A DNA stretch of 6,307 nucleotides, taken from positions 875 through 7,181 of the forward strand of contig MGEP01000064.1 in NCBI GenBank assembly GCA_001791425.1. The letters are read 5' to 3'. Positions 1 to 5,224 of the stretch are shown here, in pieces. Numbering within the stretch: the stretch's first letter is position 1; each line of letters opens with the position of its first letter. The notes beneath the pieces were generated by a model. The model was given only the letters and a program-made list of their open reading frames with translations, was not told where the DNA came from and did no database searches. A program made the position numbers and the translations under genes. The DNA is from Candidatus Uhrbacteria bacterium RIFCSPLOWO2_02_FULL_48_12 (lineage in GTDB: Bacteria > Patescibacteriota > Patescibacteriia > GWA2-46-9).

Positions 1-1
1 C

Positions 2-1348
2 GTTATCTGCATAATCCTCGCCGCCTTATCTATTGGCTATGCTCTGGGCGGAAGATTGGCGGACAAAAATCCCAACATTCAAACATTGAGAAAAATTATT
101 TTTTGGGCGGCCGCGACTTTTTTACTGCTGACACTCATCAAAGACATTACGCCTCTCTTGATGGTGCGCCTGGGGGCTCTTGAGGGATCGCTCATTGCTT
201 CGCTCATACTATTTCTGCCGGGCAGTTTATTGCTCGCCATGGTCAGCCCCTATGCTATCAAATTAAAACTTAATAAACTGGCCAAGACCGGCCGCACGGC
301 CGGCGATCTTTACGCATTTTCCACGGCCGGCAGTATTGCCGGAACATTCCTAGCTGGCTATGTTCTCATCCCAAATTTTCAAACTTCCACAATTCTAATC
401 GCTTTGGCGATAATTCTTTTTGGCACGGCTTTTCTGCTAAAGCCATTTAAAACTTTAAACACAATAAAAATCGCTCTTTTAATTATTGGCGCGGGACTCA
501 TGGCGCAAAAAATTGAGAGGTCAAAAAATTTAATCGCCTCAATCCCCAGCGCCTACGCGCAAATCAGCGTGGCGGATGTTGACTTTAACGGCAGACGCGC
601 CCGTATCCTTCTCACCGACAGCGAGGTTGATTCGGGTATGTATCTTGATTCAGACGAGCTGGTGTTTGAATACACAAAACTTTTCAATCTTGATGAATAC
701 TTCCACCCCCGCCCAGAACGCGCCCTGCTCTTGGGCGGCGGCGCTTATTCTATGGCCAAAGATTTTTTGCGACGATTCCCTGAAAGCAGTATTGATGTCG
801 TGGAAATTGATCCAAAAATAACGGCCGCCGCCCGTCAATATTTCAATTTAGAAGATACGCCGCGGCTGACAACTTTTCATGAAGACGGCAGAACTTTTAT
901 CAATAAACGAGCCGCTAAATACGACATTATCTACAATGACACCTTTAGCTCATACTACGCTATCCCCTATCAATTAACCACGCGACAGGCCATTGAGGCC
1001 ATGTTTGACAACCTTGCTCCCGACGGCGTGGTGTTGGTTAATATCATTTCTGCCCTTGACGGGCCAATGTCAGATTTTTTTAAGGCGGAGTACAAAACAT
1101 TCCAATCCATCTTTCCCAAGGTTTATGCCTTGGCCGTGGACTCTGCTGATAAAACTGATTTGGTGCAGAATATTGTTCTAGTAGCTTTAAAAAATGACCG
1201 TTTCGCGCCGCCGGAAAATTTTCGCCCCGAATTATTATCTTATCTCAAAAGCGAAATTAAACCCGTCATCGGCCAAGATGTTCCCATCCTCACTGATGAA
1301 TTCGCGCCGGTTGACTACTATATCGCAAAGCTTAAAGTTGGGCGTTAA
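2..1348 (+). CDS. Membrane-fused spermidine-synthase-like protein, 5'-truncated by window edge
   Basis: The reading frame is open from the first complete codon (base 2) to a TAA at 1346-1348, giving 448 visible residues with the N-terminus outside the window. An in-frame TTG at 56 is not the start, because the codons before it encode a typical membrane segment ending in GYALGGRLAD. The first ~170 residues hold about six hydrophobic segments. A Rossmann-type domain follows: glycine loop LLLGGGAYS (about 725-751), acidic strand end VVEIDP (797-814), then YNDTFSS (932-952), aligned with the LDAFSS-type motif of polyamine aminopropyltransferases. The canonical DExxYHE substrate loop appears here as DELVFEY, so the His is missing and Tyr is replaced by Phe. 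True spermidine synthesis is therefore uncertain. The fold assignment is firm; the substrate is unknown. The gene converges with ksgA, and a perfect palindrome begins 8 bases after its stop. Confidence 0.88.
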   Translation, partial: VICIILAALSIGYALGGRLADKNPNIQTLRKIIFWAAATFLLLTLIKDITPLLMVRLGALEGSLIASLILFLPGSLLLAMVSPYAIKLKLNKLAKTGRTAGDLYAFSTAGSIAGTFLAGYVLIPNFQTSTILIALAIILFGTAFLLKPFKTLNTIKIALLIIGAGLMAQKIERSKNLIASIPSAYAQISVADVDFNGRRARILLTDSEVDSGMYLDSDELVFEYTKLFNLDEYFHPRPERALLLGGGAYSMAKDFLRRFPESSIDVVEIDPKITAAARQYFNLEDTPRLTTFHEDGRTFINKRAAKYDIIYNDTFSSYYAIPYQLTTRQAIEAMFDNLAPDGVVLVNIISALDGPMSDFFKAEYKTFQSIFPKVYALAVDSADKTDLVQNIVLVALKNDRFAPPENFRPELLSYLKSEIKPVIGQDVPILTDEFAPVDYYIAKLKVGR

Positions 1349-1355
1349 TACTGCG

Positions 1356-1393
1356 ATCTGACAAAAGTTCACGATCGTGAACTTTTGTCAGAT
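1356..1393. repeat. Perfect 38-bp palindrome, copy 1
   Basis: Each 19-base arm reads ATCTGACAAAAGTTCACGA towards the centre, with no mismatch (axis between 1374 and 1375). It lies between the stop of the spermidine-synthase-like gene and the convergent end of ksgA, where a two-way terminator would be expected. Folded as RNA it gives a 17-bp stem closing a GATC loop. No T-run follows on either strand, so it is not a canonical intrinsic terminator. The inner 34 bp are identical to copy 2. Confidence 0.95.
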
Positions 1394-1439
1394 TGTTAGA
1401 AAGTTAAAAAAATTGCAAAGATGTAAATGTATAGGAATG

Positions 1440-1495
1440 GCGTGATGAGCAAGACTATTGAGGGGAGCAGTACGGAGAGTGTAGAGCTCATTCAT
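1440..1495 (+). repeat. Inverted, diverged copy of the ksgA 5' end
   Basis: On the plus strand this stretch reads GCGTGATGAGCAA and ends in GCTCATTCAT. Both ends match the minus-strand sequence at 2372-2314 exactly. A hand alignment gives about 43 identities over 56 bases with one 3-base gap. Translated, it reads VMSKTIEGSSTESVELIH against VMSKSIGGGGTANILKLIH of KsgA, so the open frame is kept, but there is no full gene after it. The spacer back to palindrome copy 1 (1394-1439) also resembles the ksgA upstream spacer with gaps. It overlaps the stop codon of ksgA on the other strand. Best read as a partial duplication of the ksgA start region, or one end of a repeat element. Confidence 0.8.
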
Positions 1496-2385
1496 ATTTT
1501 GTCCCAAGCTCGGTTTTGGACAAAAAACCGCAATCGCTTTGCAAGATTGCTCCAATCAATTACCGAGAGATCCTCGGCGCGAACTTTAGGCGCCAATCCG
1601 GCTTCTTTGAGCACTGCGCCTGCTTGAACGGCAGTCAATCGCAATCCGGCTGACAAATTATTGTGAAGCTGCTTACGCCTGGCGGCAAAGCCAATTCGGG
1701 CGACGCGCCAGAATAATTTTTCGTCAACGTCGGCGAAGGGAAAAGAATGAATATCGAGCACGTTCAAAATAACGCTATTCACTTGGGGTGAAGGATAAAA
1801 ACTTGAAGCCGACACGGGGCGAACCAACACTGGCGTTGCGTAAAGCTGAACGCTTAAAGCCAATAAACTCATCCGTCCGGGCTTCGCTACTATGCGCTGC
1901 CCTACTTCACGCTGAACCAAAACAGTCATAGCGGCTGGTTGTGTATCCTGTGTTAAGAATTTTTTGAAGAAGGCGCCGGTGATGTTGTAGGGGATGTTGG
2001 CGACAACTTTGTATGGCCGGCGCACACCAAAATCAGTTAGCGGCACTGCCAGTATATTCTTCTCTATGATTTTTATATTGACACGCTGCGCTAAACGGCG
2101 ACGAAGAATCACGGCTAACTTATGATCTAATTCCACGGCTATAACTTGTTTAACCAGCGGCGACAATCGCTCGGTTAAAGTGCCAAGCCCAGCGCCGATT
2201 TCCAGCACCACATCGTCTAGCGATAATTTCGCCGCTCCAATAATATCTTCATAAACGCTATCGTCAATCAAAAAATTCTGCCCTAACCGATGTTTCGGCT
2301 TGAGACGATAACCATGAATGAGCTTTAAGATATTCGCAGTACCGCCCCCGCCAATACTTTTGCTCATCACGCTGTTCTTCGGCAT
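1492..2385 (-). CDS. ksgA: 16S rRNA (adenine-N6,N6)-dimethyltransferase KsgA/RsmA
   Basis: The enzyme uses SAM to dimethylate the two adjacent adenines in the 3'-terminal helix (h45) of 16S rRNA late in 30S assembly. All family motifs are present in the 297-residue product: LGQNFLID (34-41), the SAM loop LEIGAGLG (61-68), acidic strand VIAVELD (81-87), catalytic NIPY (130-133), SSFYPSPQVNS (194-204) and the C-terminal RRKQLHNNL region (236-244). The family is usually near 270 residues. The excess is an N-terminal Gly-rich stretch (about residues 1-16) and a short C-terminal tail (FFVQNRAWDKI), both encoded in or next to repeat DNA. The ATG at 2385 follows a weak GAAAG 9 bases upstream; a second in-frame ATG at 2367, after a GTG, is equally plausible and would remove six residues. 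The stop is TGA. The gene lies 32 bases downstream of the paaX-like stop, with palindrome copy 2 mostly in that gap. Confidence 0.97.
   Translation of the reverse strand: MPKNSVMSKSIGGGGTANILKLIHGYRLKPKHRLGQNFLIDDSVYEDIIGAAKLSLDDVVLEIGAGLGTLTERLSPLVKQVIAVELDHKLAVILRRRLAQRVNIKIIEKNILAVPLTDFGVRRPYKVVANIPYNITGAFFKKFLTQDTQPAAMTVLVQREVGQRIVAKPGRMSLLALSVQLYATPVLVRPVSASSFYPSPQVNSVILNVLDIHSFPFADVDEKLFWRVARIGFAARRKQLHNNLSAGLRLTAVQAGAVLKEAGLAPKVRAEDLSVIDWSNLAKRLRFFVQNRAWDKI
2314..2372 (-). repeat. ksgA 5'-end segment repeated in inverted orientation at 1440-1495
   Basis: This is the ksgA-side partner of the inverted repeat and encodes KsgA residues 5-24. Its last part (TANILKLIH) runs straight into the normal KsgA N-terminus (GYRLKPKHRLGQNFL), so this copy appears to be the original and the one at 1440-1495 the derivative. 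Together with the spacer and palindrome copy 2 it makes a right-hand unit of 2314-2440, facing a left-hand unit of 1356-1495. Confidence 0.8.
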
Positions 2386-2406
2386 TTTTGTAATCTTTCA
2401 AGCAGA

Positions 2407-2440
2407 CTGACAAAAGTTCACGATCGTGAACTTTTGTCAG
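2407..2440. repeat. Perfect 34-bp palindrome, copy 2
   Basis: The 17-base arms (CTGACAAAAGTTCACGA) are perfectly symmetric about 2423/2424 and identical to the core of copy 1. It lies between the paaX-like gene and ksgA. The TGA stop of the paaX-like gene (2420-2418) lies inside it, so that protein's last residues (SDKSSRS) are encoded by palindrome bases. It also occupies the region 22-55 bases upstream of the annotated ksgA start, where a promoter or operator could lie, although no good -10 box was found there. Confidence 0.95.
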
Positions 2441-3014
2441 AGAGATGCCGAGGCGTTGGCAAATTGAACCAGCGGCGTAAATCAGCGTCGTAATTTATCT
2501 TCTCCACGATTAATAAACGCGTGTCAAATTTTAGACCGGCCTCACCCAATAATTCCTGGAAGTTCGCCGGAATGTCAAATGGTGAAACCCAGACACTACG
2601 ATGCAATTGCTTAAACTCAAATAACCGCAACTCACGGCGCAAAAAATCACGCGCCGCTCGGCGACGTTCCGGAACATCAAAAATCAGAACTCGCCACTTG
2701 CCATCCCATACTTGCTGTCCGGCTGGCTTACGATACAACCGCAACTTAAGAGCACGGCGTCGACCAGCCAAAGTTAGTTTATACCGTCGTTTGGCTCCCG
2801 CCACTCGCCGCACGTAACCACTTTTCTCCAACCGACGCAATGCATAATATGAACCGATTGTCCGCTTGGGCAAAATCGTCGGTGACCCCTTGTAGGAAGT
2901 GGAAAGCATCACTTCTATAAATGCTTCCCCTACGTCAAGAAGGCCGAGTAAGATTAAACGACTCCACTGTGTCCGGCGACCGGATAGCCGGTAATTTTGA
3001 AGGTGATAGTGCAT
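2418..3014 (-). CDS. PaaX-like regulator: winged helix plus Cas2-fold domain
   Basis: The 198-residue product has an N-terminal segment suited to a winged helix (about 15-90, including RRLEKSGYVRR) and a C-terminal ferredoxin-like domain. That domain starts at WDGKWRVLIFDVPERRR (103-119) and includes RSVWVSPFD (139-147). The pattern is the PaaX C-terminal, Cas2-like domain, often labelled Cas2 in automatic annotation; Asp113 sits where Cas2 has its strand-end Asp. PaaX in E. coli represses phenylacetate catabolism in response to phenylacetyl-CoA, but no paa genes are visible here, so the target is unknown. The protein is very basic, with 30 Arg. The ATG at 3014 follows the purine run GGAAAAAAG. 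A candidate promoter overlaps palindrome copy 3 just upstream, and the TGA stop falls in copy 2, so the gene is bracketed by possible binding sites. Family call firm, DNA target inferred. Confidence 0.85.
   Translation of the reverse strand: MHYHLQNYRLSGRRTQWSRLILLGLLDVGEAFIEVMLSTSYKGSPTILPKRTIGSYYALRRLEKSGYVRRVAGAKRRYKLTLAGRRRALKLRLYRKPAGQQVWDGKWRVLIFDVPERRRAARDFLRRELRLFEFKQLHRSVWVSPFDIPANFQELLGEAGLKFDTRLLIVEKINYDADLRRWFNLPTPRHLSDKSSRS
2892..2933. repeat. Imperfect REP-like hairpin inside the paaX-like gene
   Basis: On the minus strand GTAGG-GGAAGCAT is mirrored by ATGC-TTTCC-ACTT-CCTAC around an 11-base loop, with a 4-base bulge. It encodes residues 28-41 (VGEAFIEVMLSTSY) in frame, between the first and later helices of the winged-helix region. 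GTAGGGG...CCCCTAC ends resemble those of REP hairpins, but the segment may equally be ordinary coding sequence. Confidence 0.35.
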
Positions 3015-3028
3015 AAGATCTTTTTTCC

Positions 3029-3057
3029 ATTATATCACTAAAGTTCACGATCGTGAA
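3029..3057 (-). promoter_or_regulatory. Candidate sigma-70-type promoter of the paaX-like gene
   Basis: Reading the minus strand, TTCACG (3057-3052; four of six matches to TTGACA) is followed by exactly 17 bases and then a perfect TATAAT (3034-3029). Transcription would begin near 3022, only about 8 bases before the ATG at 3014, so the message would be nearly leaderless. The -35 box and most of the spacer lie inside palindrome copy 3, the classic position for a repressor site. No start-site data are available. Confidence 0.5.
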
Positions 3058-3067
3058 ATTTGGTCAG
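3034..3067. repeat. Degenerate palindrome, copy 3
   Basis: The core AAGTTCACGATCGTGAA matches copies 1 and 2. Against their 34-bp consensus there are three differences in the left arm and two in the right. The changes are mostly not compensated across the axis, so symmetry is lost outside the centre. It lies 20-53 bases upstream of the start of the paaX-like gene and overlaps its candidate promoter. Confidence 0.85.
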
Positions 3068-3088
3068 AAAAGATTTTGTTAATGAATC

Positions 3089-3111
3089 TCCACGCGGCAA
3101 GGCCGCATGGA
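3089..3111. terminator. GC-rich hairpin downstream of the MFS gene
   Basis: TCCACGCGGC and GCCGCATGGA form a 10-position stem with one mismatch around AAG. It lies about 120 bases downstream of the MFS stop and upstream of the paaX-like gene on the same strand. On the minus strand the stem is followed by AGATTCATTAAC and only later by TCTTTT, so a terminator role is possible but not clear. Confidence 0.35.
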
Positions 3112-3138
3112 ATAAGCTAGTTTAATATCATCAATTAT

Positions 3139-3174
3139 TAAGGCGACATTTATTAGTAAGGCAGCATTGATTAG
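3139..3174. repeat. Two tandem 18-bp units in the MFS-paaX gap
   Basis: TAAGGCGACATTTATTAG (3139-3156) is followed directly by TAAGGCAGCATTGATTAG (3157-3174), with 15 of 18 positions identical. It is a small local duplication in the 216-base spacer between the MFS stop and the paaX-like start. No gene is recognised in this spacer. Confidence 0.7.
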
Positions 3175-3230
3175 AAGACGGCCATCAAACCTATTGACCA
3201 GATTGAGAGCCAGTACGATGACTTTCCTGC

Positions 3231-4397
3231 CTACAGTAGTGAGTAGAGCAATGTAAACAAGGCGGCGACGATAAATATAATAGTCCAAGCATTTAGCGGC
3301 CAAATGGAAAAGACGATAATGATCGCCAGCATGGCTAAAATTTTCCCTATCACCAAACTCATTTCAAACAAGACGGAATTGCGCATAATGTGATGCGTCT
3401 CTCTTCCTCGTTCATAAATAATTGATAATTGCGGCACGGTTAATATTTTTTTTGTTAGACGCGAGAGAGAGTCAATGGCAAAAATGCCGGAAATGGTGGC
3501 GATAAATGGCCGCAAACACCAAACCAGCGTATAGAGCACACTGCCGATTTTCAAAACATCGCGCTTGTTAGAGTGATCAGCCAGACGGCCGACATAAAGT
3601 ATGATAGTGGTGGTTAGCAAGGTAGAGGCGGCAACCAGTGACCCCAGCGACAAGAAACTGCCCATAAACGTAAACATGTAAATCGGCCAAAGCACCAAAA
3701 CAATGAATTCTTCTCCATAACCGAAAAATGACAAAACATAGCGGCGATTCTCCGGGGCCAGCAGGCGGCGGTAAGCGTCAAGGTAAGAAAATTCTCCGGG
3801 CGTGAATACCTCCGGCGTTACTAAGAGCGGCAAATTAGAAATTAAAATAAGCAAACAGACAATAATAAAAAGAGTGCTGAAATTGCTTAAATAAAGGGTG
3901 AGCCCGCCCAAAAAAGGGCCAATCACTGAAGCCATGATGTCAATGGCTTCCCGATTGCTCACTTCCCTCGCCTCTTCATGCGGATCACCGTAACGGGCAA
4001 ATTCAGAATGAAAGCCGGGCCAGTAAAGAGCTTTTTGAATAGCTAATGAGGGGATGGCGATTAAAATAAAAACCGGCGCGCTCCCAAGGCCAAGCAGAGA
4101 AAGATAATAGCCGACTAGAAAAAGAGAGCTCACAATAATGCTTTTGTTATAGCCAAACCGCAAAGCCACCTTGGCGCCAAAGGGCATAATAAAAAAGTAG
4201 ATTAAATAAACGCTTAAATAAAAACCAATGACTCCCGATAACTGATAGTTTCGCTGTAAAAGATAAATGGGCTCAAAGATCATGACCGCGGCGGTAGCCA
4301 AATTTAAAATGCCGATGGTCACATATAACTCCCTGAGCTGCGGCGCCAGATGGCGCGGGAAGAAATGAGAGAGATAGGAGAAAAAACGAGAAAACAT
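3231..4397 (-). CDS. MFS-type membrane transporter, substrate unknown
   Basis: The 388-residue product is hydrophobic along its whole length, with about 11-12 likely membrane segments (for example 25-45, 55-75, 86-125, 153-193, 221-268, 282-312, 345-388). The loop YVGRLADHSNKRD (268-280) resembles the GxLaDrxgRk motif A in the second half of major facilitator permeases, with an FGAKVALRFGYNK counterpart (73-85) in the first half. A hydrophilic central loop (about 195-220) separates the halves, as the family predicts. The length is normal and no break is seen. The protein would act in the cytoplasmic membrane; nothing in the sequence or neighbours indicates the substrate. The ATG at 4397 has no clear Shine-Dalgarno; AT-rich word repeats lie directly upstream, with a weak -10-like TACAAT at 4450-4445. 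Confidence 0.85.
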   Translation of the reverse strand: MFSRFFSYLSHFFPRHLAPQLRELYVTIGILNLATAAVMIFEPIYLLQRNYQLSGVIGFYLSVYLIYFFIMPFGAKVALRFGYNKSIIVSSLFLVGYYLSLLGLGSAPVFILIAIPSLAIQKALYWPGFHSEFARYGDPHEEAREVSNREAIDIMASVIGPFLGGLTLYLSNFSTLFIIVCLLILISNLPLLVTPEVFTPGEFSYLDAYRRLLAPENRRYVLSFFGYGEEFIVLVLWPIYMFTFMGSFLSLGSLVAASTLLTTTIILYVGRLADHSNKRDVLKIGSVLYTLVWCLRPFIATISGIFAIDSLSRLTKKILTVPQLSIIYERGRETHHIMRNSVLFEMSLVIGKILAMLAIIIVFSIWPLNAWTIIFIVAALFTLLYSLL

Positions 4398-4400
4398 ATT

Positions 4401-4427
4401 TTAGCTGATTAGGCGTTAGCTGATTAG
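4401..4427. repeat. Direct repeat TTAGCTGATTAG x2 upstream of the MFS gene
   Basis: TTAGCTGATTAG occurs at 4401-4412 and again at 4416-4427, separated by GCG, and is followed by a further partial word (AGCTTATTAA). It fills most of the short gap between the tsaC stop and the MFS start, in the 5' untranslated region of the MFS gene. It looks like slippage-prone spacer DNA. Confidence 0.75.
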
Positions 4428-4478
4428 CTTATTAACTTCTCGCCATTGTATTATTGCTCTCATACATTTACTAAAAAG

Positions 4479-5111
4479 CTAATTCCTAATTCCTTTCACT
4501 TTTATACTCCCCTGTCTTAACACTTTCAGCATACCATTTTTTAAGGCAACTATGGTAGAGGGCGGACGGCGAGGAAGGGTGTCACCGGAGAGAAAATATA
4601 TTTTATGGGGCGTTTTAGCGAATGATTTTTTTAAAGATTGAACACTGTAAATATTTTTTTGACCGTTTAGGTTCGCGCTGGTTGACACGATTGGCCGATG
4701 CAGACGTTGAGATAGAGTACGCGCCAAATGATGCGAGCTTACACGCAGGGCCGCTGTTCTGGCCTGGCCAAGTACGCCCCGAGCTATTTTACCTCTGGCT
4801 GGCACCACGATTGTTAGCGGCCCGGGCCAATATCTTTTGGCCAAACGTTTCAAGGAGGCTGAAAATTTTCCATATCTACTGGCCATGGCCCAAGAACCGA
4901 CAATAAGCGGCAAGGTTTTATTTTTTGTTCTTCTCTTTGCGCTAAAAACTCTCCGCACTGCGCGTTCGTTTGTGGCATCCGCGCCAAGAGCATAGGCGGT
5001 TTCGGTGGGATAGATGACGAGTACGCCAGCACGAAGTTGTTCCACTGCTTCGTCTGTAGTTTTGAGAAGAATGAGAGGCACAAATAAAACGGTTTTAATG
5101 CCCAATGTCAA
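4479..5111 (-). CDS. tsaC: Threonylcarbamoyl-AMP synthase, TsaC/YrdC/Sua5 type
   Basis: The enzyme makes threonylcarbamoyl-AMP from threonine, bicarbonate and ATP, the first step of the t6A37 modification of ANN-decoding tRNAs; TsaD and partners then transfer it. Family motifs in the 210-residue frame: VIYPTETAYALGADAT (32-47), the basic KRRTKNKTLPL (59-69), YWPGPLTIV (94-102), LRVSSH (122-127, in place of the usual LRVPxH), STSAN (143-147) and PPSTIV (183-188). The protein ends soon after VLRQGSI, so it is the short TsaC form without the Sua5 C-terminal domain. The start is uncertain: TTG at 5111, TTG at 5105 (AGGA eight bases upstream) and GTG at 5081 are all in frame, and the first ten codons lie in AATGTC-word spacer DNA. 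The last codons also run into an AATTCCT repeat before TAG. It is downstream of leuS, fitting a translation-related neighbourhood. Confidence 0.92.
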   Translation of the reverse strand: MTLGIKTVLFVPLILLKTTDEAVEQLRAGVLVIYPTETAYALGADATNERAVRRVFSAKRRTKNKTLPLIVGSWAMASRYGKFSASLKRLAKRYWPGPLTIVVPARGKIARGVLGQARTAALRVSSHHLARTLSQRLHRPIVSTSANLNGQKNIYSVQSLKKSFAKTPHKIYFLSGDTLPRRPPSTIVALKNGMLKVLRQGSIKVKGIRN

Positions 5112-5212
5112 AATCCTAATGTCAAATCAATGACTGAATGATCAAATCACAAAATTCTGACATTAAAACATTTAAGAATTCATTTGGCATTTGGGCTTAG
5201 ACATTCGTCATT
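5104..5212. repeat. AATGTC-type word repeats in the leuS-tsaC gap
   Basis: AATGTCAAA occurs at 5104-5112 and 5118-5126. Related words in the same or opposite sense follow (AATGAC, GACATT at 5159-5164 and 5200-5205, GTCATT at 5207-5212). This fills the 113-base spacer and runs into the annotated start of tsaC. No hairpin with a T-run, and so no clear leuS terminator, was found. Confidence 0.55.
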
Positions 5213-5224
5213 CCAAAATAATAT

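Noticed and set aside
1356..1393. Palindrome copy 1 as a standard two-way intrinsic terminator
   Set aside because: The location fits, but no T-run follows the stem on either strand, and the same palindrome also lies in promoter-proximal positions elsewhere.
1427..1627. 66-codon plus-strand reading frame as a gene
   Set aside because: Its first codons are an inverted copy of the ksgA start and the rest is antisense to the ksgA 3' end. It looks like a repeat fragment rather than a gene.
1356..2440. Composite transposon carrying ksgA
   Set aside because: There is no transposase gene, and no target-site duplication was seen outside the two palindromes. A cassette remains only a hypothesis.
2418..3014. 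Cas2 gene of a CRISPR system
   Set aside because: The fold resembles Cas2, but the N-terminal winged helix and the WDGKWR motif fit the PaaX family, and there is no array or other cas gene in the window.
3079..3303. 74-codon minus-strand reading frame after the MFS gene
   Set aside because: It overlaps the MFS 3' end in another frame, and its middle is the 18-bp tandem repeat (LLINAALLINVA). No family motif was recognised.
5106..5129. Perfect TTGACA boxes on the minus strand upstream of tsaC
   Set aside because: They are part of the repeated AATGTCAAA words. The only acceptable -10 (TTTATT, 5088-5083) would start transcription past the GTG candidate.
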